A stretch of DNA of 64,000 bases from Adineta vaga. Taxonomy: Eukaryota; Rotifera. The position numbers were made by a program, and so were the translations under genes. Shown here piece by piece: positions 48,431-61,219 of this stretch. The notes below the pieces were generated by a model that made no database searches, had not been told where the DNA came from, and saw nothing but the letters and a program-made list of their open reading frames with translations. Location of the stretch: the NCBI GenBank assembly GCA_021613535.1, contig CP075495.1, positions 5,332,001 to 5,396,000 of the forward strand, read 5' to 3'. Position 1 is the stretch's first letter. Each line of letters opens with the position of its first letter.

Positions 48431-49379
48431 TAGAGGGGAAAAAAAAGAAACAATATTATTTTTGTTTTGACTAAAAGTAGAGGTTTGCTTTTATAAAGCA
48501 AAGGAAAGTATTCTCAGAAAAAAAAAGAAAGATTCAATTGGCGGACCTCTTCTTCTTCTTCTTCTTTTCTTTTTCATTTTTTTCTTTTTCTCTTCTCTCT
48601 CTCTCTTTCTCTTTCTTTTTTTGTTTTGTCATATAAGAAATAAAAAATCTATCTATCTATACATATATGTTAACAATACGGCATCTGCCGTGTTTGAAAA
48701 GTGTATGAGTTAAAGAATTGTCAGAAGGCGTTCACCCGGAAGTGATCTTTTTCTTCTTCTTAGATGGAAATTAACAGGAAAAATCGATTTAATTATATTT
48801 GATCCGGTTTTGATATTAATAATTGATTATGTCTTCAAGAGAAGAAGAAAAGAAAGAAGGAATATTGAATAGCTCAATCAAGATTAACAGTTATCAATAA
48901 GTCGGACTACAGATTAGAAAAGTTAATGATGTAAAATTACATGAGTTGGAATGAACAGTAGACATATTGAAACCTTAAGATGTTCTTGTAATGTAAAGAT
49001 AGATACACAATAAATTAGTTCGAAGAGAAACTTTTATTTTTTCTGAAGAAAAAATCATCTATGATACTAAATTAAGAAGTTCTCACACAATGAATATTTA
49101 AGTGATATTGTATTGCTTGCGCCATCTATGTTACGATGAATATATTCTTATAATGTAAAATATAGGAAATATTGAAACAAAGTTTTATTGTACTTTTTCA
49201 CGAATTGATTCAAGTATTTTTTTCATCTTAGAGTTCAATTAGATAGAGGCAAATCGTCTTCACACCAATCAAAATGTTCTCATAGTATTCGTTCATTTTC
49301 ATATCTTTTGTTTTGTCTACTTACGTCGTAAACGTAAACTTTCTCAATTCTAAAATCGAACTTGTTTTTCTCTTACTAG
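48431..49379. promoter_or_regulatory. Intergenic region between NR2F and SF3B3
   Basis: Holds a CTT/CT microsatellite (48548-48620), an ETS-type motif CCGGAAGTG at about 48739-48747 and, at its end, an acceptor-like CTTACTAG directly before the SF3B3 start. No gene was seen. Confidence 0.4.
48548..48620. repeat. CTT/CT pyrimidine microsatellite
   Basis: About 70 bases of ctt, ttttc and ct repeats in the NR2F 3' flank. Confidence 0.75.
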
Positions 49380-52300
49380 ATGAAGTTATATAATTTAACT
49401 TTACAACGTCCCGGTGTTATAACTCATGTCATCCATGGAAATTTTTCCGGTCCAAAACAACAAGAAATCATTGTCGGACGTGGTAATGTATTAGAAGTTC
49501 TTAAACCAGATCCAAGCACCGGTAAAATCCATACATTATTAACATATAATGTATTTGGTATCATTCGAGCACTTCATCCTATTCGCTTATCGGGTAGTAA
49601 TCGAGGTAAATGAAATATAATGGATTCTTTGAAAATAATATCAGAAATGTTCTTTTTGATAAATTTAGATTACATTGTTGTTGGCAGTGATTCAGGTCGA
49701 ATACTTATTCTTGAATATAATGGACAAAAAAATGCATTAGAAAAGGCAAGCAACGTTTTTATTCTATATATTTTTAAGAGACTTTTCTTCAGTTAGGTAC
49801 ATCAAGAAACATTTGGTAAATCAGGTTGTAGAAGAATTGTACCTGGTCAATATTTAGCCATTGATCCAAAAGGACGTGCAGTACTTATCGGTAAAAATTA
49901 ACTATTTATATTTATCTATGACGAATCTATGTGAATTTTTCTTTTTTAGGTGCACTCGAAAAACAAAAATTAGTTTACATTTTGAATCGTGATTCTCAAG
50001 CACGTTTAACCATTTCATCACCTTTAGAAGCACATAAAGCAAATACAATAACATTTCATACAGTTGGTGTTGATGTTGGTTTTGAAAATCCAGTCTTTGC
50101 TTGTTTAGAAGTTGATTATGAGGTAAAAATAAATCTTGTAGAACATTTGTTTCAAAGAAAAGTATGTTTTTTCTTCTAATTAGGAATGTGATAATGATCC
50201 AACTGGTCAAGCAGCAGAGGAGATTAAACAATCATTAACATTCTATGAGCTTGATTTAGGCCTTAATCATGTTGTGAGAAAAGATTCACAATTATTAGAA
50301 AAATTTGCTAATTTACTTATTACTGTACCGGGTGGAACAGAAGGACCCAGTGGTGTACTTGTTTGTTCAGAAAATTATATCACATTTAAAAATTCTGGTG
50401 ATCAGCCAGACATCCGTTGTCCAATACCAAGACGTCGAGTAAATATATACTTACTACTATTCTTTTAAACGATGATATTAGAGCAAAGATTTTCTTATGT
50501 TTTAGAATGAAATTGATGATCGAGATCGTACAATGATTATTGTTGCATCAGCTACACATAAAACAAAAAATATGTTCTTTTTTCTTGTTCAAACTGAACA
50601 AGGTGATATATTCAAAATTACTCTAACTCATGATGCAGATATGGGAATGGTAAGATAAATTTTTGTATTTCATAGTCATCGAAGAAAAGGCAGTAGATGA
50701 TGATTTTCAGATTGAACGTGTTGCCATATGAAAACATTGATTATAATATTCTTTGTTCAATTCTGATTCTGCTTTCTTCAGAATAATTATTTGTTAAGAG
50801 AGTTATTTAATCAATAACGTTTTAGTTTAATTCTTAACAATATTTTCGCTCATTGTAGGTTACAGAAATTCGTTTGAAATATTTCGATACTGTACCTGTG
50901 GCATCTGCTATGTGTGTTCTTCGAAATGGTTTTCTTTTTATTGCTTCTGAATTTGGCAATCAGTAAGTATTACATAGTTTTGTTTCATAATAAATCATTT
51001 CCTAAAATATATAGTTACTTATATCAAATAACTCAATTGGGTGATGCGGATGATGAACCTGAATTTAGCTCATCAGAACGACTTGAAGAAGAAGATACAT
51101 TCTTTTTTGTGCCACGTAAATTGAAAAATTTAACATTAGTCGATGAAATGGATAGTTTATCACCTATTACTGCTTGCCATATTGCTGATCTTGCCAATGA
51201 AGATACACCACAATTATATGTCACATGTGGTCGTGGACCTCGTTCAACACTTCGTATTCTTCGTCATGGTTTAGAAGTAAATAAACGAAAATTTCTACAA
51301 TACAAATCTGAGAATCTTGTTTTCTTCTAGGTAACTGAAATGGCTGTGTCAGAATTACCTGGTAATCCCAATGCAGTCTGGACTGTAAAAAAACGAGCTG
51401 ATGGTAAATTCAGCACATTTTCTTGTAGTTGTTAGTAGAAGTTTTTCTCTACTTCATTTAGATTCATTCGATGCATACATTGTTGTCTCATTTTCAAATG
51501 CTACTTTAGTCTTATCTATTGGTGAAACTGTTGAAGAAGTAACGGATTCCGGTTTTCTTGGTACAACACCAACATTATCATGTAGTCAATTAGGTGATGA
51601 TGCATTGCTTCAGGTTTGCCATCAAATATTCATTGATCTTTCGTTTTTTTAATTTTGAAGAGTTTGCTTGATTTAGATCTATCGTGAAGGTATTCGACAT
51701 ATTCGAGCCGATAAACGTGTTAATGAATGGCGTGCACCAGGAAAGAAAACTATTACTCGTGCAGCTGTTAATCAACGACAAGTTGTCATTGGTTTAACTG
51801 GTGGTGAACTTGTTTATTTTGAAATGGATGCAGTAAGATTACAAATAGACAAATTCTTTTTGAAATTATTCATTCGATTTGTCATTTTAGACCGGTCAAT
51901 TGAATGAATATACTGAAAGAAAAGAAATGCCCGGTGATATTGTTTGTATGGCATTAGGTTCTGTACCTGACGGAGAACAACGATCACGTTTTCTTGCAGT
52001 TGGCCTTTCAGATAGTACTGTTCGAATCATATCACTTGATCCACAAGTATGTCGAGATATTGATTTAGAGAAAGGAAAACTATGTGTATTTCTTTTTAAC
52101 AATTCACAGGATTGTTTGAGTCGATTGAGTATGCAAGCATTACCAGCTCCAGCTGAATCGTTATGTATTGTTGAAATGAAAACAACTGAAGGTGGTGTCA
52201 TTGTAGATGCGAGTAGTGGTCGTGAACAACAAATTGGACCGACTACTACTTCATTTTTAAATATTGGTTTACAGGTAACAGAGACATCTGCTTACAAAAC

Positions 52301-54996
52301 AAAATATCTATTCTTATAATTTAAGAATGGTGTACTTCTAAGAAGTGTTTTGGATTCAGTTACAGGTGATATGTCAGATACTCGAACACGTTATATTGGT
52401 TCGAGACCCGTGAAATTATTTCGAATTTTAATGCAAGGAAATGAAGCTGTAAGTTTCAAGACATTCGAGATTATTAGTTCGATTTTTTCATATTCATTTA
52501 TTTCGTTTCTCTAGGTATTAGCAATGTCAAGTCGTACGTGGCTTAGTTATTCATATCAAGGTCGTTTTCATTTAACTCCACTATCTTATGAATCTCTCGA
52601 ATATGCATCGGGTTTTGCATCGGAACAATGTCCCGAAGGTATTGTTGCTATAGCTGGTAATACTCTTCGGTAAGTTCAATTAGGAAACTTGGAAAATCTT
52701 CGAATTATTCACTTTTCTTTTTTCTTCATAGAATTTTAACATTAGAAAAACTTGGTGCAATATTTAATCAAGCTATTCATAAACTTAAATTAACACCACG
52801 ACGTTTTATTATTTATCCCGAAGCGTATCGACTCTATTTAATTGAATCTGATCATTTGTCTTATACAGAAATTACTAAAAAACAAAAACGTGAACAAAAA
52901 GGAAAAGTTAGTTGAATATCAAATTCATATAGGTTAAAGAATACGACAATCTTTTTTTATTTTAGGAAATGATTGATGCAGCTGATGAAGAAGATAGAGA
53001 AGCTATGCGAGAAGTAGCTAATGCAATGTTAGCTGAAAAAATTCCAGAAGATTCATTTGGTGCACCAAAAGCAGCCAATGGTATGTGGGCTGCACAATTA
53101 CGTGTAATGGATACAATAAGTGGTGCAACAAAATTTGTTTATGAATTTGAACAAAATGAATCAGCTGTTTGGTAAAGAATAAATTTTTATCGATTGCAAT
53201 TCATTATCATTTTCTTTTTCTGTTTCATTTTTAAGTTTAAGTCTAATGCGATTTGATACACGTCCAGCAGATATACTTTTATTAGTTGGTGTCGCACGAG
53301 ATCTTGTTCTTTCACCTCGTTCACATTCTGGTGGAATGATTTATTGTTTTCTTGTATTAGAAAATGGTGATAAACTTCATTTTATTCATAGAACTGTTGT
53401 TGATGAAGTACCAAGTATGTAAAATAACGAATAACTATTTCCTAAGCTAGATATTGTTATTTTTATTTTTATAGCTGCCATATGTGCATTTCTTGGACGT
53501 GCTTTAATCGGTGTTGGATCAAGTTTACGTATTTATGAAATTGGAAAAAAGAAATTATTGAAAAAATGTGAAAATAGAGTAAGTTACATGAATGTATTTT
53601 TTTATTATATCTTCTGTTCGATGAAATTTAATATTTCCTTTTCACATGAAATATTGAAATCCTACAGAAGGAAATAAATTGGACTGATTTTAGCTCGTTA
53701 ATATGTTTTCTCCGATACATTTTGACGTGTATAAATTATTCACATGATAATTTATTCGACTTTTCTTCCATATCAATTATTTTATTTAATAATTTAGAGT
53801 ATTCCGAACCAAATAGTTTCAATTCATGCATTGGGTAGTCGAGCATTTGTTACTGATATTCAAGAGAGCATTCATATTCTTCGTTATAAAACAATGGAAA
53901 ATCAATTAGTGGCATTTGCTGATGACTCGTGTCCACGTTTTACTGTTGCTTGCTGTTTATTAGATTATAGTACTGTTTGTGTAGCCGATAAATTCGGCAA
54001 TATTGCTATTGTAAGTCATTTAACATTATTTTCCTAATAGATATGCTTAGTATTTTGTTTTCTATTCAATTTTTAGTTACGTATTCCTAGTGATGCCAAT
54101 GATGACATTGAAATCGATCCTACGGGAAGTAAAGGTTTATGGGATCGTGGTCTATTAAATGGTGCACCAAATAAAGTAATTCTTAATTGAAATTCAAAAT
54201 TCGTATAATCTATCGATATTTTAGTGTGATGTACTTGCTCATTTTCATGTGGGAGAAATGGTGACATCCGTACAACGAACAACATTAATTCCAGGTGGAT
54301 CTGAATCTATTGTTTATACAACATTATCAGGCTCGATTGGTGTACTAATACCTTTTGCGTCAAATGAGGTAAAAATGAGAGAAAGAAAGAAAATGTGTGA
54401 AATGATGATCAAATCATAGTCGTTTACAATTCAGATGATAAATGACGATAATTATTTTCTTAATGTCTGATCACACATTTATTGTTTTGTTTTATTGAAA
54501 TGATAGAGAAGGATAATATCATCTCTTTTTTCGTTTTCTTTAGGATTATGATTTCTTTCAACATCTAGAAATGCATATGCGAGCGGAATATCAAACATTA
54601 GTTGGCCGAGACCATCTCGCTTTTCGATCATACTACTATCCAGTAAAAGTAAGTAACCAGGCAAAATATCAATTTCATGCCGCTTTTTTTTGGAACAAAT
54701 TTTCTGAAAAAGTCGTGAAATCAAAATATATTTCACACTTCACCTTTTCGTCTGACTGATATATATGATAAGATACGTATCAATCGATGGTGACCCGTTA
54801 CATATGTTTACCAGCTTTTGATTGATTTTATCTCTTTTTCTTTCCTATATTTTAGAATGTTCTCGATGGTGATCTTTGTGAACAATATAATCATCTTGAT
54901 TTAAGCAAACAAAAAATGATTGCCGAAGGTCTTGATCGAACGGCGAGCGAAGTAGCTAAGAAACTTGAAGATATTCGTACACGCTTTGCTTTCTAA
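49380..54996 (+). CDS. SF3B3: Splicing factor 3b subunit 3
   Basis: The SF3b130/SAP130 scaffold of the U2 snRNP, in the nucleus; it supports branch-site recognition. The start ATG 49380 directly follows TTCTCTTACTAG and gives [20 protein letters not shown], the conserved SF3B3 start. About 18 exons carry WD-like beta-propeller sequence: [60 protein letters not shown], the acidic [49 protein letters not shown] and, in the CPSF-A region, [20 protein letters not shown]. The end is [20 protein letters not shown] and TRFAF before TAA 54994-54996. Length and domain order look complete; the human protein has 1,217 residues. No domain seems missing. Confidence 0.96.
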
Positions 54997-55249
54997 TCAA
55001 GAACGATATAGACAAAACAAACAAACTAAATAATCATGTCTCTTTTCGTGTTTTTTTTTCTCGTCTCATTCTGTGTTAATGTTTGTACTCATAAATGTTG
55101 TTCATATAGGTAATCTTTACTTGAATAATTGATTTAAAACAAAAAACTACGTACATACAACTGACTTATAGCAAATCATAATGAAAAAAAAGGAAAAAAT
55201 AGCAGGAAAGTTTTGAATGGGTTAATAAACTGCATGTGCATCCATCATA

Positions 55250-55510
55250 TTAACCGAGTCTATAGCCAATATTGACTACTGGTGCAGGCATGCGTAGTGC
55301 ATATAAACCATAGGCAAGGAGACTACCAAAGCCCGAGCTAAATAATGATGGTCGTTGATATTCGGTTAGGACATTGCCTTGATCACGAAGTCTAGAGTAG
55401 GACGAAGTTCGATAGTATTGATATGCTGATAGAGCAACATAATTATTCATGTCTCTTGCCACTCGAAAATAATGGTTTAACATATGAGGATTCATGCCAG
55501 TTCCATACAT
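55250..55510 (-). CDS. Small hypothetical protein, 86 residues
   Basis: A single-exon ORF from ATG 55510 to TAA 55250-55252. It starts MYGTGMNPHMLNHYFRVARD, has a Tyr/Ser/Arg-rich middle (SAYQYYRTSSYSRLRDQGNV) and a hydrophobic, Gly-rich end (GSLLAYGLYALRMPAPVVNI). The balanced composition and lack of low-complexity runs look more like a real protein than most frames of this size here. No family was recognised. It lies in the 3' flank of SF3B3 on the other strand. Confidence 0.5.
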   Translation of the reverse strand: MYGTGMNPHMLNHYFRVARDMNNYVALSAYQYYRTSSYSRLRDQGNVLTEYQRPSLFSSGFGSLLAYGLYALRMPAPVVNIGYRLG

Positions 55511-57647
55511 TTTGGTATGTCGAATTGATTTGGATGAAGAATGAATACGGCAGTATGTATGTATGTATGTATGTAAAATATCTATGTATGAAAACTAGCT
55601 ATTGCTTTGTATTTATATATGTGGTTAGATGTCAAATATGAGATCAATCAGGTGAGAAAGAAACCATCATGAAAAAGACAAAAACATCCAATATCAAGCA
55701 CTCGCCTAACATATGAATGCATAACAAATCATCCGTGTCCGACCGCATAATACGACACAAGCGTTCGTTTTTCATTAACCTTGTCATTAAATGATAAATT
55801 AAACGATATTTCATATGTTAAAAGATGAATACGTGTTTTTGATTGGAGAAAACAATATGGAGAAAAGTCCAGAGTATTCAATCTGTATAACGAAGACATG
55901 TTTTCGAAAGTACATACTCGACGTGACATAAATTAGTAATGGATATTTTTCGATTAATAGCATAAAATTTGAAAAGGCTGGAAGTCAGGTGTCGAGGGAA
56001 TTTAGACCTCAACCAAGATCTGGTTGATCTGTTAATAAAAATGAAAAAAGAAACGGACGAAGATTTATTAAATTGATCCATATCGATGATTATCTTTCAT
56101 TTAAATCTATTTTTTTCATTATGTTGACAGTAAACAAGCAAGTCAGGTTTGATATAATAAAGCGAAAGCAATGATTTCTATAAACAATATTATATTTGAA
56201 GAAAAAAAAGTACATCGAAAAATCGTATATCTTGATGTACTTATTCGTTCATCAAGATAGATATTGAAGAATGAAAATTATATCTATCTCCGAGCATTTC
56301 TTCTTCTTCTTCTTCTTCTTCTACTACTACTACTAATAGATCAGATTTTCTGATTAATCCAATTGAAACAAGCATGAGCCATATTTTACGAGGATAAAAT
56401 ATTTTATATCCATAGATTAACAGGATCTTCTAATCGATGAGGTAATAAAAGATAAAACAAGTACATTAAAGAAAATCTGTATGTCAATAATAATGCTGTT
56501 GAAAAGAACAAGAGAGGCGATTTGCTGCTACTATTGACAAATGTTTGAATCAGAAAAATCTTATGTCAATTTCATATCACGAAGGATTGTAACAAATATT
56601 CTTGTCTGTCTACTATTCCTTCTATAAATAGGTCATATGTTTATATTATATCAATAATACCATACAAAAAAGTCTTTTATTGCGTTTGCACTTTTCTTTC
56701 CGAGTATACTACGTCTATAAAATGATCGTGTGAGTTTTAATAATAAAAAATGAAGAATGAAACCTATGAAGTGAAATTTCCATTAACAATCAATATGAGT
56801 TTTACTATGATTGGTGATAGTGATGAATTGATAACAATGATGTTTTGTTTGTATTTGAGTTACAATTTCAGTTCTGATAACGATACAAATGTCAATGTCA
56901 TTTCAATTCGATGATTTATTTCAGATCAAATTACTTTTTTATGTGTTTTCGACAGTTCTTCTCTCTTTCATTTTTATCGATAACAACATTGTTCCATTTT
57001 TGTCTCATTTTATATATGTAGCTTATTGCTGTTCTATAAAGTTGTATTCCTTTTCAGAGATGCAAGGCTAGAGGAAGAATAATCGTTCGTCATATTGCAA
57101 TAGAAGCGGTGAGAATGAGGAAAAAAAGAGAGAAGCACAGAAGTTACAACAGGAAAAAAAGTAATTTTGTCTTCTTTTTCTCTCTCTTTATCTAGTCTCT
57201 TTTTTCTTTTCTACATCTACAATGTTGATTATAAAAAAATTCTTAAGAAGAAAGAATAAGACGTATCAAAATGTTAATCTTACGAAGAACGTACGTGCTT
57301 GCAACTGCTCTACATATGAAGATCAGTTTGAAATACATTACTCACCGAATAAATAGGAAAAGTTCATATACTTTTATTGTAACAACGTTTTAGTTAGATT
57401 TCATGCGAAAAAAAGAGAGAAAAATATCGGAAATACTTTTGTCCCGTATCATCTTTCTTTCATCATCTCTTTTGTTTATGACAGAAACAGCTGCTGCCAT
57501 ATTTTATACCTTTTCATGCAAATATAACATATTTACTTTGCAAATCCAATGATTTGTTTTTCTTTTAGATGTTATTAACTGCACTGATTAAACCAAATGT
57601 GAATGCCAAGTCATAAAGTTGAATAAACAGTCAAAGAACAATTCATC
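55511..57647. other. Large intergenic region between the 86-residue ORF and the A4GALT-like gene
   Basis: About 2.1 kb, one of the longest gene-poor stretches here. It contains a TATG run at 55556-55573, a TTC-then-TAC microsatellite at 56298-56335 and AT-rich filler. No frame has coding character. Confidence 0.4.
56298..56335. repeat. Compound TTC/TAC microsatellite
   Basis: About eight TTC units followed by about five TAC units. Confidence 0.85.
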
Positions 57648-59305
57648 ATGTTCGCATTCAAATTCAAGTATGTGACAGTTGATGAAGAGCAATCGTTTCA
57701 AATCGAAAAAATTGTCATTTAACTACGGAAATATTTAGTCTATAGAATCAAATAATTATTCATATTTTTGTATGTTTCATACAAAAGACTGATCTGTTAA
57801 CATAAATCTTAAGTAGTTCTTGTCGATTATTTATCAAAGTTTACTCATTTTTCTTTGCATTCCTCCATACTTAAGAATACTATCACTATAAAACATAAAG
57901 AAAAGATGAAATTTCTTTCCTTTCATCAAAGATTAATTTCTATTTTTATTCATCTCTTTAGAACTTTCAATAGTATCAGATGGTCGTATATTTTGATTTG
58001 TAAGTGTGTTTGTATTCTTAAATGAAAGGTTATACTCATTTCTTTTTATTCTCTACTAGTTTTCTTTTTAATCATTTATGTATTCATAACACAATTATCA
58101 AAAGCAAGTTTATATGGTGTATTGAATATATTTACTGTTGATTTCAATGATGATTCGAATGAAAACATATCTCTAAATCAAACCGATGAAAATCATTTAT
58201 TACTCGAAGATATTTCTCAACGAGAATTTGAATTATTAAATGATCAATTAAAAATTTTCTTCGTTCAAACATCTGAAAATAGTGATTTACTTGCTCGACA
58301 TGCTTGTTCAATTGAATCTGCTGCACGTTTACATTTCAATAGTCTTATTTTTGTTCTTATGCGTAGTAAAACTATTCATTTGAAAAAAGGTTCTTTCAAT
58401 CATTTACATTCATATTCCAACATTCGTTTTGTTCATTTTAATGAATATCAAATTTATTCTGGTACAACATTATCTCGTTTAAATCAAACGAAACGTACAC
58501 AATTCATTCGTTATTTTTCTATATCACATATGAGTGATTTTATTCGTACAGCACTTCTATATAAATATGGTGGAATTTATTTTGATTTAGATGTTATACC
58601 TTTGAAAACATTTTCATCATTTTTAAATACAGTTGGATTAGAATCAATGGAAGGTGTTAATGTTGCTGTTTTAACATTTGAAAAGCAACATTTAGTATTA
58701 GATATACAAATGGATATTCAATTAATGTTAGTTAATCAACAATTTAATAGTTTATGTTGGAATTGTGTTGGACCATCGGCGTTATCGGATGCATTGAAAC
58801 ATGTTTGTGATGAGAATAGTTTACACATACATGCCAGAGACAAATGTCATGATATTGATATTCAACCATCTTATGTTTTCTATCCAATAACTTATCATGT
58901 AAAAGTGATTCTATTTCTAGTCTCTATTTATTTTGATTATTTTTTCAGGAAATACCACAATTCTTTCGTCATTCGAAATCATCGAATGAAATTAATAATT
59001 TACTAAAAAATTCAAGTATTTATTCAATACATTATTTTCATCATATGACAATGAACTTACCTATTGAATATCATTCACCATTTGCTCGTATAGCACAAAT
59101 CTATTGTCCATATGTATATGAACATCTTATTGATCAAAATGAATCTAAATCAAAACGAACAAATTCAACGAATTTAAATCTTCTTCTATTATGTTCATGT
59201 GTTTTCTTACTTCTATTAACCGGTATTTTCATAGTACATTTAACTTCTATACGTGTGATTATATTAGCATTACAACATAAGTTTATTCCTCCGGATCGAC
59301 ATTGA
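57648..59305 (+). CDS. Alpha-1,4-galactosyltransferase-like enzyme (A4GALT/GT32 type)
   Basis: A Golgi type II glycosyltransferase related to Gb3 synthase and alpha-1,4-GlcNAc-transferase. Four exons fit in phase: 57648-57667, 57962-57999, 58060-58898 and 58949-59305, giving 417 residues. The start gives MFAFKFKTFNSIRWS followed by a signal anchor (YILIFFFLIIYVFI). The family motifs are HACSIESAARLHFNSLIFVL, then SISHMSDFIRTALLYKYGGI and YFDLDVIPLKTF with the metal-binding DxD as Asp195-Leu-Asp197 (DTD in A4GALT), and NCVGPSALSDAL. SIYSIHYFHHMT corresponds to the late HxxxxS/W region. Unlike A4GALT, the protein goes on about 80 residues to a second membrane segment (LLLLCSCVFLLLLTGIFIVH). Its sugar acceptor cannot be told from sequence. 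Confidence 0.83.
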
Positions 59306-59791
59306 AGGTAACAAAAATATGAAATGAATTTATGTCAGATGTTGTTATTAATCGTTAAAATAATTTTTTTCTTGTCAATGTCATGAATCAATTGCATATC
59401 ATACAGATCTATTTACTTGTCAATTTGTGTAAAAATTCATAATCATACAGTAACATTATATATGTTCGTGTTTTTTCTTCAAGGAAATAAATAATTACGA
59501 GACAAAAATAAAAGGTAAAGAGTAACGAATTTGATTGATAGCGGTTGTCTCGAAGGACTGTACGTAAAGCTTCCGTCTCATCACATACAAGATATACTTA
59601 TTGCTACCGATCGCGGCTTACCATTTTAGATTTATATTAATTCTCTATTTCAATTGTATAAAATTGGACATGATGCAATTCTGCTTATCTCTATGAAAAA
59701 TGACGTCACTTATGTAAATATTACAAGCAGAGAGAAAAATAGAAGGTTTCAATAAAAATCAAATCAGTTTCATGCAACTAGTAGTATTCTA
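59306..59791. other. Convergent intergenic region between the A4GALT-like gene and ABHD11
   Basis: 486 bases between two 3' ends. A slightly GC-richer patch at about 59535-59630 has no fold or match I recognise. No gene is supported. Confidence 0.35.
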
Positions 59792-61061
59792 TTATATTTC
59801 TAATTCAGGCAAAACACATTTTAAAAAATCTTGTGGTCGTTCCGAATGAACCCAATGGCCAGCATTCGGAATACGAACAAGTCGATGGGATGGAAATAAA
59901 CATTTCATTTTAGGAATTGATTCATCACTAAAATATAAACATGAGAGAAAATAGTTAAAATCTTAACAAAAAATCCATTTTGCATTACTTTATATAATTT
60001 GATTTTCCACCAGCTATAAATAATGTATCAACGTTCGTTGTTGCATTGTCAAATTCAGTTGGGAAAAGCATAATATCATTCATATGTTCTTCTAAAACTT
60101 CTAAATTTGCTCGCCAAATAAAGTGTCCACTTGATTCATCATGAGCAATGAGCATTAGAAGAAAATCACGAATACTTTTATTCTATAAGAGTTTAAAATG
60201 ATAAGCTATTCTAATTGACATAAATGCAGAACAAACTTGTCGTAAGGATTCAGCTGATGTTTGAAGTATTTTATCCATTGCACGTCTTGCAGCTACAATA
60301 TCTTTTTCTTGTTGAATATTTTGTATGTTATCTAATAGAATCCGTGCATATGTTGGAATTTCTCCGACGGATGCACTAATGGTCGGTGCAATATCAACGA
60401 CGATTAATTTCCGTATCAATGTAGGCTAAATCTAACAGGGAAAACAAACAAATTTACTTATTTTCTATAATAATTACTTCTTGTAAACCAACGATCATGG
60501 CTGCTTTACCGCCCATACTATGGCCCATTAAGATCGTTTTAGGCATTTTATGTTTTCGAATGGTTTGTATTAAATCTGCAGCCATATCCGCATAATTCAT
60601 TGATGGTGTATACGGAGAATCACCATGATTACGCATATCAACTGAAACAACCTAAATATGTCAGTTAGAATAAGAAAAAAAAATGAATCGTCTGTATTTA
60701 CTTTAATATTTGCACGATCACTGAATGCTTTTGCTAATGATCTCCAATTTGTGCGAAAACCAAAAAGGCCATGGCTAAATTGATAGTTCAAAAATTAAAA
60801 AGTGTTTTCACGGAACACAATGAATGATATAAAGATACATACGCAATAATCAAACATCGCTCTGGATCAGCTTTTCCACTTGGTGGATTATACACATCTT
60901 CAACTAGCGTGACCGGCTTAGATGTTCTAAATGAATCAGAAAGTCATGCGATTTTCTTTCTCAAATAAAACCTACGATGTATGTTGAAATCGCGCGAAAA
61001 CTATTCGATTTTTTCCATTTAATGAAATGAAAGATGAACAAATTCTGAAATATCTATTCAT
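59792..61061 (-). CDS. ABHD11: ABHD11-like mitochondrial alpha/beta hydrolase
   Basis: A serine hydrolase of the mitochondrial matrix; in mammals it protects the 2-oxoglutarate dehydrogenase complex. The start at 61061 gives MNRYFRICSSFISLNGKNRI then VFARFQHTS, basic and Ser-rich without acidic residues, a good mitochondrial targeting peptide. It joins in phase (TC|A) to TSKPVTLVEDVYNPPSGKAD. The oxyanion loop HGLFGFRTNWRSLAKAF, the block VSVDMRNHGDSPYTPSMNY and the nucleophile elbow MGHSMGGKAAM are typical of ABHD11. The catalytic His is in IPNAGHWVHSERP near the end. Six or so exons; stop TAA 59792-59794 after VLPELEI. A strong acceptor-like GATTGCAG lies right before the start ATG. Confidence 0.93.
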
Positions 61062-61219
61062 CTGCAATCAGAATTAAGCATAAGTTGCTTTTCATTTTGA
61101 AATATTTTTTTCTTCATGCTTTGCCTTTATTTAAATAAAAAGTATACTCAGCAAATCCAAGACCGCAGAAAGAAAGAAAAATAACCAGGAGAAAAAGAAA
61201 GACAAAAGAAAACGATGTT

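Noticed and set aside
55970-56035. Small inverted repeats that might form an RNA gene
   Set aside because: Two short hairpins (GAGG...CCTC and AACCA...TGGTT) do not add up to a tRNA or other known fold.
10095-59305. A glycosylation gene cluster (egghead, GALNT7-like, A4GALT-like)
   Set aside because: The three genes belong to separate pathways, lie 10-30 kb apart on mixed strands and are separated by unrelated housekeeping genes.
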